DNA of 7,805 nucleotides from Cloacimonetes bacterium SCGC AAA252-N17. GTDB taxonomy: Bacteria > Cloacimonadota > Cloacimonadia > JGIOTU-2. The translations under genes and the position numbers were made by a program. Numbering within the stretch: the stretch's first letter is position 1; each line of letters starts with the position of its first letter. Shown here one piece after another: positions 6,323-7,805 of the stretch. The notes beneath the pieces were generated by a model. It saw only the letters and a list, made by a program, of their open reading frames with translations, had not been told where the DNA came from and made no database searches. The DNA is taken from contig ASNI01000091.1 in the NCBI GenBank assembly GCA_000404785.1, positions 1 to 7,805 on the forward strand, read 5' to 3'.

Positions 6323-7207
6323 GTGCTTAGTAATAAAGAAAACGTTGTAATTCTATCTCATCGATTAAGGGGTTTCGGAAAATATGAATCTACGATTCAA
6401 TCATTAAAAGCAGCAATTGATAAAAATGTAGAAATGGTCGAATTTGATACTCGTCATACTATAGACAATCAGATAATAATTTATCATGATCCAATAATTA
6501 GAAAAAAGCTGATTTTTAAAACAATAAAAAAGAATACTTTTTCTACAATAAGCAAGTTTGTAAAAGACGCACATCCTGATTACGAAATTGCAACCTTAGA
6601 TGATTTCCTTAAGATTATATCAAAACAGAAATACATGAAATTTACTATTGATATAAAAGAAGCCGATCTTTTAGAGAAATATTATTCCTTGATAAAGAAA
6701 TACCGCCTTGAAAAACGGGTTTGTATAACATCATGGCGCCCAGAAACATTGATTGAATTTCATAAAATTAATAAAAACATTAGACTAAATTTTAGCCATG
6801 TGAATTTCATCGGAAAACCAATGTTACTTATATTCTTAATCAGAATATTTGGATATTTTCTTAAAATTTTTAACCTTTTTTCACAAATTACACATTACTT
6901 AGTTTTTGTTGATAAAAAAAATTTTAATATCTTTAAAGAAAGAAATCGAGGATATATTATTATTCATATTTTAACAAAACCCCCTCAGTGGCAATTATTA
7001 AAAGTTTTAAAACAATCACGCGGAGGTGTTGGTTTTCTTTTATCAAATTTAAACAAAACCAATCTAAAAATTTTAAAGAAAATGGGATTAGAAACAAGAT
7101 TGTTTTCTATTAAATCAAAAAAAGATTTTGCCATTATGGAGAAATTCGGTTATCCAGAAGTTGTTTTTTCTGATAATCCTGATTTTGTTACAAAATTATT
7201 AACATGA
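6323..7207 (+). CDS. glycerophosphodiester phosphodiesterase (GDPD) family protein
   Basis: This 294-residue protein has the GDPD signature in order: SHRLRG (12-17; H13, R14), YESTIQSLKAAI (21-32; E22 in the usual ENT position), VEMVEFDTRHTID (36-48; E40, D42), IYHDP (53-57; H55 as second catalytic histidine), ATLDDFLKI (90-98) and TIDIKE (108-113). The last has D110 where most members have E. The family hydrolyses glycerophosphodiesters to glycerol-3-phosphate and an alcohol; some members act on lipids. Unusually, residues about 165-193 are strongly hydrophobic (PMLLIFLIRIFGYFLKIFNL and beyond), suggesting membrane contact midway in the barrel; there is no signal peptide. The gene is far more AT-rich than citF, starts at GTG with a good ribosome binding site, and overlaps the next gene by ATGA. 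Family call is good; substrate and activity are unproven. Confidence 0.82.
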   Translation: MLSNKENVVILSHRLRGFGKYESTIQSLKAAIDKNVEMVEFDTRHTIDNQIIIYHDPIIRKKLIFKTIKKNTFSTISKFVKDAHPDYEIATLDDFLKIISKQKYMKFTIDIKEADLLEKYYSLIKKYRLEKRVCITSWRPETLIEFHKINKNIRLNFSHVNFIGKPMLLIFLIRIFGYFLKIFNLFSQITHYLVFVDKKNFNIFKERNRGYIIIHILTKPPQWQLLKVLKQSRGGVGFLLSNLNKTNLKILKKMGLETRLFSIKSKKDFAIMEKFGYPEVVFSDNPDFVTKLLT

Positions 7208-7593
7208 AAAACAATTTATTTAAAAATATCAAGAAATTCTTAATAATAATTATCATTTTTCTTTCCAGTAACATAATCTTTTATTTATTTTTTTGTAATC
7301 AGAAATTTCCATTGTTCATTAGATTATTAGAATTTAAATATCAGATAATTTCTAATTATTTTTTGAATGATATATTAATTTTTTGGCTAATTTTATTAAG
7401 TACTACTTGGTTAGTTTTATTGTTTAGTTCACTTTTTAACAAGACATATAAAAATTTTGATAAATTAGAAAATAAGAATTCTATTCTGTTTCTTCAAAAA
7501 AATAGGAAAAAACCATTTTTCTTAGACTACTATTACACAATACATCAATTTATGTTCTTCCCAATTGTTTTAGTTTTTTTTATAATAAGGTAG
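7204..7593 (+). pseudogene. multi-pass membrane protein, truncated by IS30
   Basis: The frame starts at an ATG overlapping the GDPD stop (ATGA), so the two are co-translated. Its 129 residues are mostly hydrophobic: TM segments at about 11-30 (KFLIIIIIFLSSNIIFYLFF), 55-77 (around DILIFWLILLSTTWLVLLF) and 114-128 (FMFFPIVLVFFII), with a basic, Asn-rich loop at 78-105. I do not recognise the family. The stop TAG (7591-7593) lies inside the IS30 end, which begins at about 7589, so the native protein continued further and the third helix is cut. The gene is extremely AT-rich, like its partner. Position next to a GDPD-like enzyme hints at an envelope or lipid role, but nothing in the sequence proves it. 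Confidence 0.7.
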
Positions 7594-7805
7594 GTTCAAG
7601 TTTTTATTGCAACAATTAAATTATTAAATACCTCTTTAGGAGTTAGCCAATTCAAGGTTTTTCTTGGTCTTTCATTCAACATGTTTTGAACCTTCTTAAT
7701 TTCTTTCTTACTAACTTTACTAAAGTCTGTTCCTTTAGGGAAAAAGTCTCTAATTAGCATATTAGTGTTTTCATTGGTTCCTCTTTCCCAAGGGCTGTTA
7801 GGATG
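7589..7805 (-). mobile_element. IS30-family insertion sequence, copy B, right end (partial)
   Basis: This is the second copy of the element at 1-61, in inverted orientation. The inner tip lies at about 7589, where identity to copy A begins, and the element runs off the window. The transposase 3' end faces inward, as in copy A. The tip GGTAGGTTCAAGTTTTTATT is the visible terminal repeat side; the partner left-end repeat is outside the window. Confidence 0.9.
7596..7805 (-). CDS. IS30-family transposase, C-terminal 69 codons (partial)
   Basis: Read on the - strand from 7805 the frame begins HPNSPWERGTNENTNMLIRD and continues through FFPKGTDFSK, LNERPRKTLNW and LTPKEVF to a TGA at 7598-7596. 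This is the highly conserved end of IS30-family transposases: the SPWxRGTNENTN segment carries the last acidic residue of the DDE triad (the E in NENTN), followed by the RDFFPKGTD and NxRPRKxLxxxTPxEVF motifs that close the family. It catalyses cut-and-circularise transposition of the element. The amino-terminal helix-turn-helix and first two catalytic residues are outside the window, so activity cannot be judged. No frameshift or stop is seen in the visible part. Confidence 0.96.
   Translation of the reverse strand, partial: HPNSPWERGTNENTNMLIRDFFPKGTDFSKVSKKEIKKVQNMLNERPRKTLNWLTPKEVFNNLIVAIKT

Larger units (their letters stand above)
1..7649. repeat. 61-base perfect inverted repeat (1-61 / 7589-7649) bracketing the window
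   Basis: The two arms are 61 of 61 identical when one is reverse-complemented. They are the shared right ends of two IS30 copies and enclose 7.5 kb. Perfect identity suggests recent activity or gene conversion. The geometry permits inversion of the enclosed segment by homologous recombination, or mobilisation as a unit. Only 61 bases of the left arm are visible. Confidence 0.85.

Noticed and set aside
6301..6330. Nine-codon frame MAKQRRNSA overlapping the GDPD start, possible leader peptide
   Set aside because: It has no ribosome binding site, no regulatory codon run and no attenuator-like hairpin; a chance ATG.

Overview
The window looks like a piece of an anaerobic, moderately AT-rich bacterial genome. 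A low-confidence guess from the gene content and protein flavour is the FCB group (Bacteroidota or Cloacimonadota-like). Both ends lie in the same IS30-family insertion sequence, in opposite orientation: bases 1-61 are the exact reverse complement of 7589-7649 (61 of 61). Only the transposase 3' ends are inside the window, and both point inward. The two copies therefore bracket about 7.5 kb, like a composite transposon, an invertible segment, or a contig that broke at a repeat.

Layout, left to right: (1) the end of IS30 copy A (1-61). (2) A very AT-rich 3' gene remnant, cut by the IS, ending at 221. (3) A co-directional set on the + strand: a radical SAM protein with a Twitch/SPASM-like tail (277-1359), a membrane protein joining a degenerate PP2C-like cytoplasmic domain to a PQQ-propeller-like outer domain (1356-2729, ATGA overlap), a fused citrate lyase gamma+beta protein CitD-CitE (2786-3967), and citrate lyase alpha CitF (3967-5529, TAATG overlap). 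This set is closed by a strong perfect-palindrome terminator (5554-5583). (4) A non-coding stretch of about 740 bases (5584-6322). Its first 300 bases are GC-richer and dense in inverted repeats, suggesting a structured RNA candidate plus a REP/BIME-like palindromic pair. The rest is AT-rich and nearly featureless. (5) A very AT-rich two-gene unit: a glycerophosphodiester phosphodiesterase-like protein (6323-7207, GTG start) and a hydrophobic membrane protein (7204-7593) cut by the second IS, which supplies its stop codon. (6) The C-terminal 69 codons of the IS30 transposase on the - strand (7596-7805).

Function: CitDE and CitF together contain all three structural functions of citrate lyase (acyl carrier, lyase, acyl transferase), which cleaves citrate to acetate and oxaloacetate. 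The activation genes (citC, citX, citG) and a citrate transporter are not in the window. The radical SAM and PP2C-like/PQQ-like genes lie directly upstream, but any functional link to citrate lyase is inferred from position only. The most unusual items are the CitD-CitE fusion, the PP2C-like/propeller membrane protein in the same run, the dense inverted-repeat region after citF, and the inverted IS30 bracket with a broken AT-rich gene at each inner edge. I found no CRISPR array, tRNA, rRNA, phage module or clear defence system.
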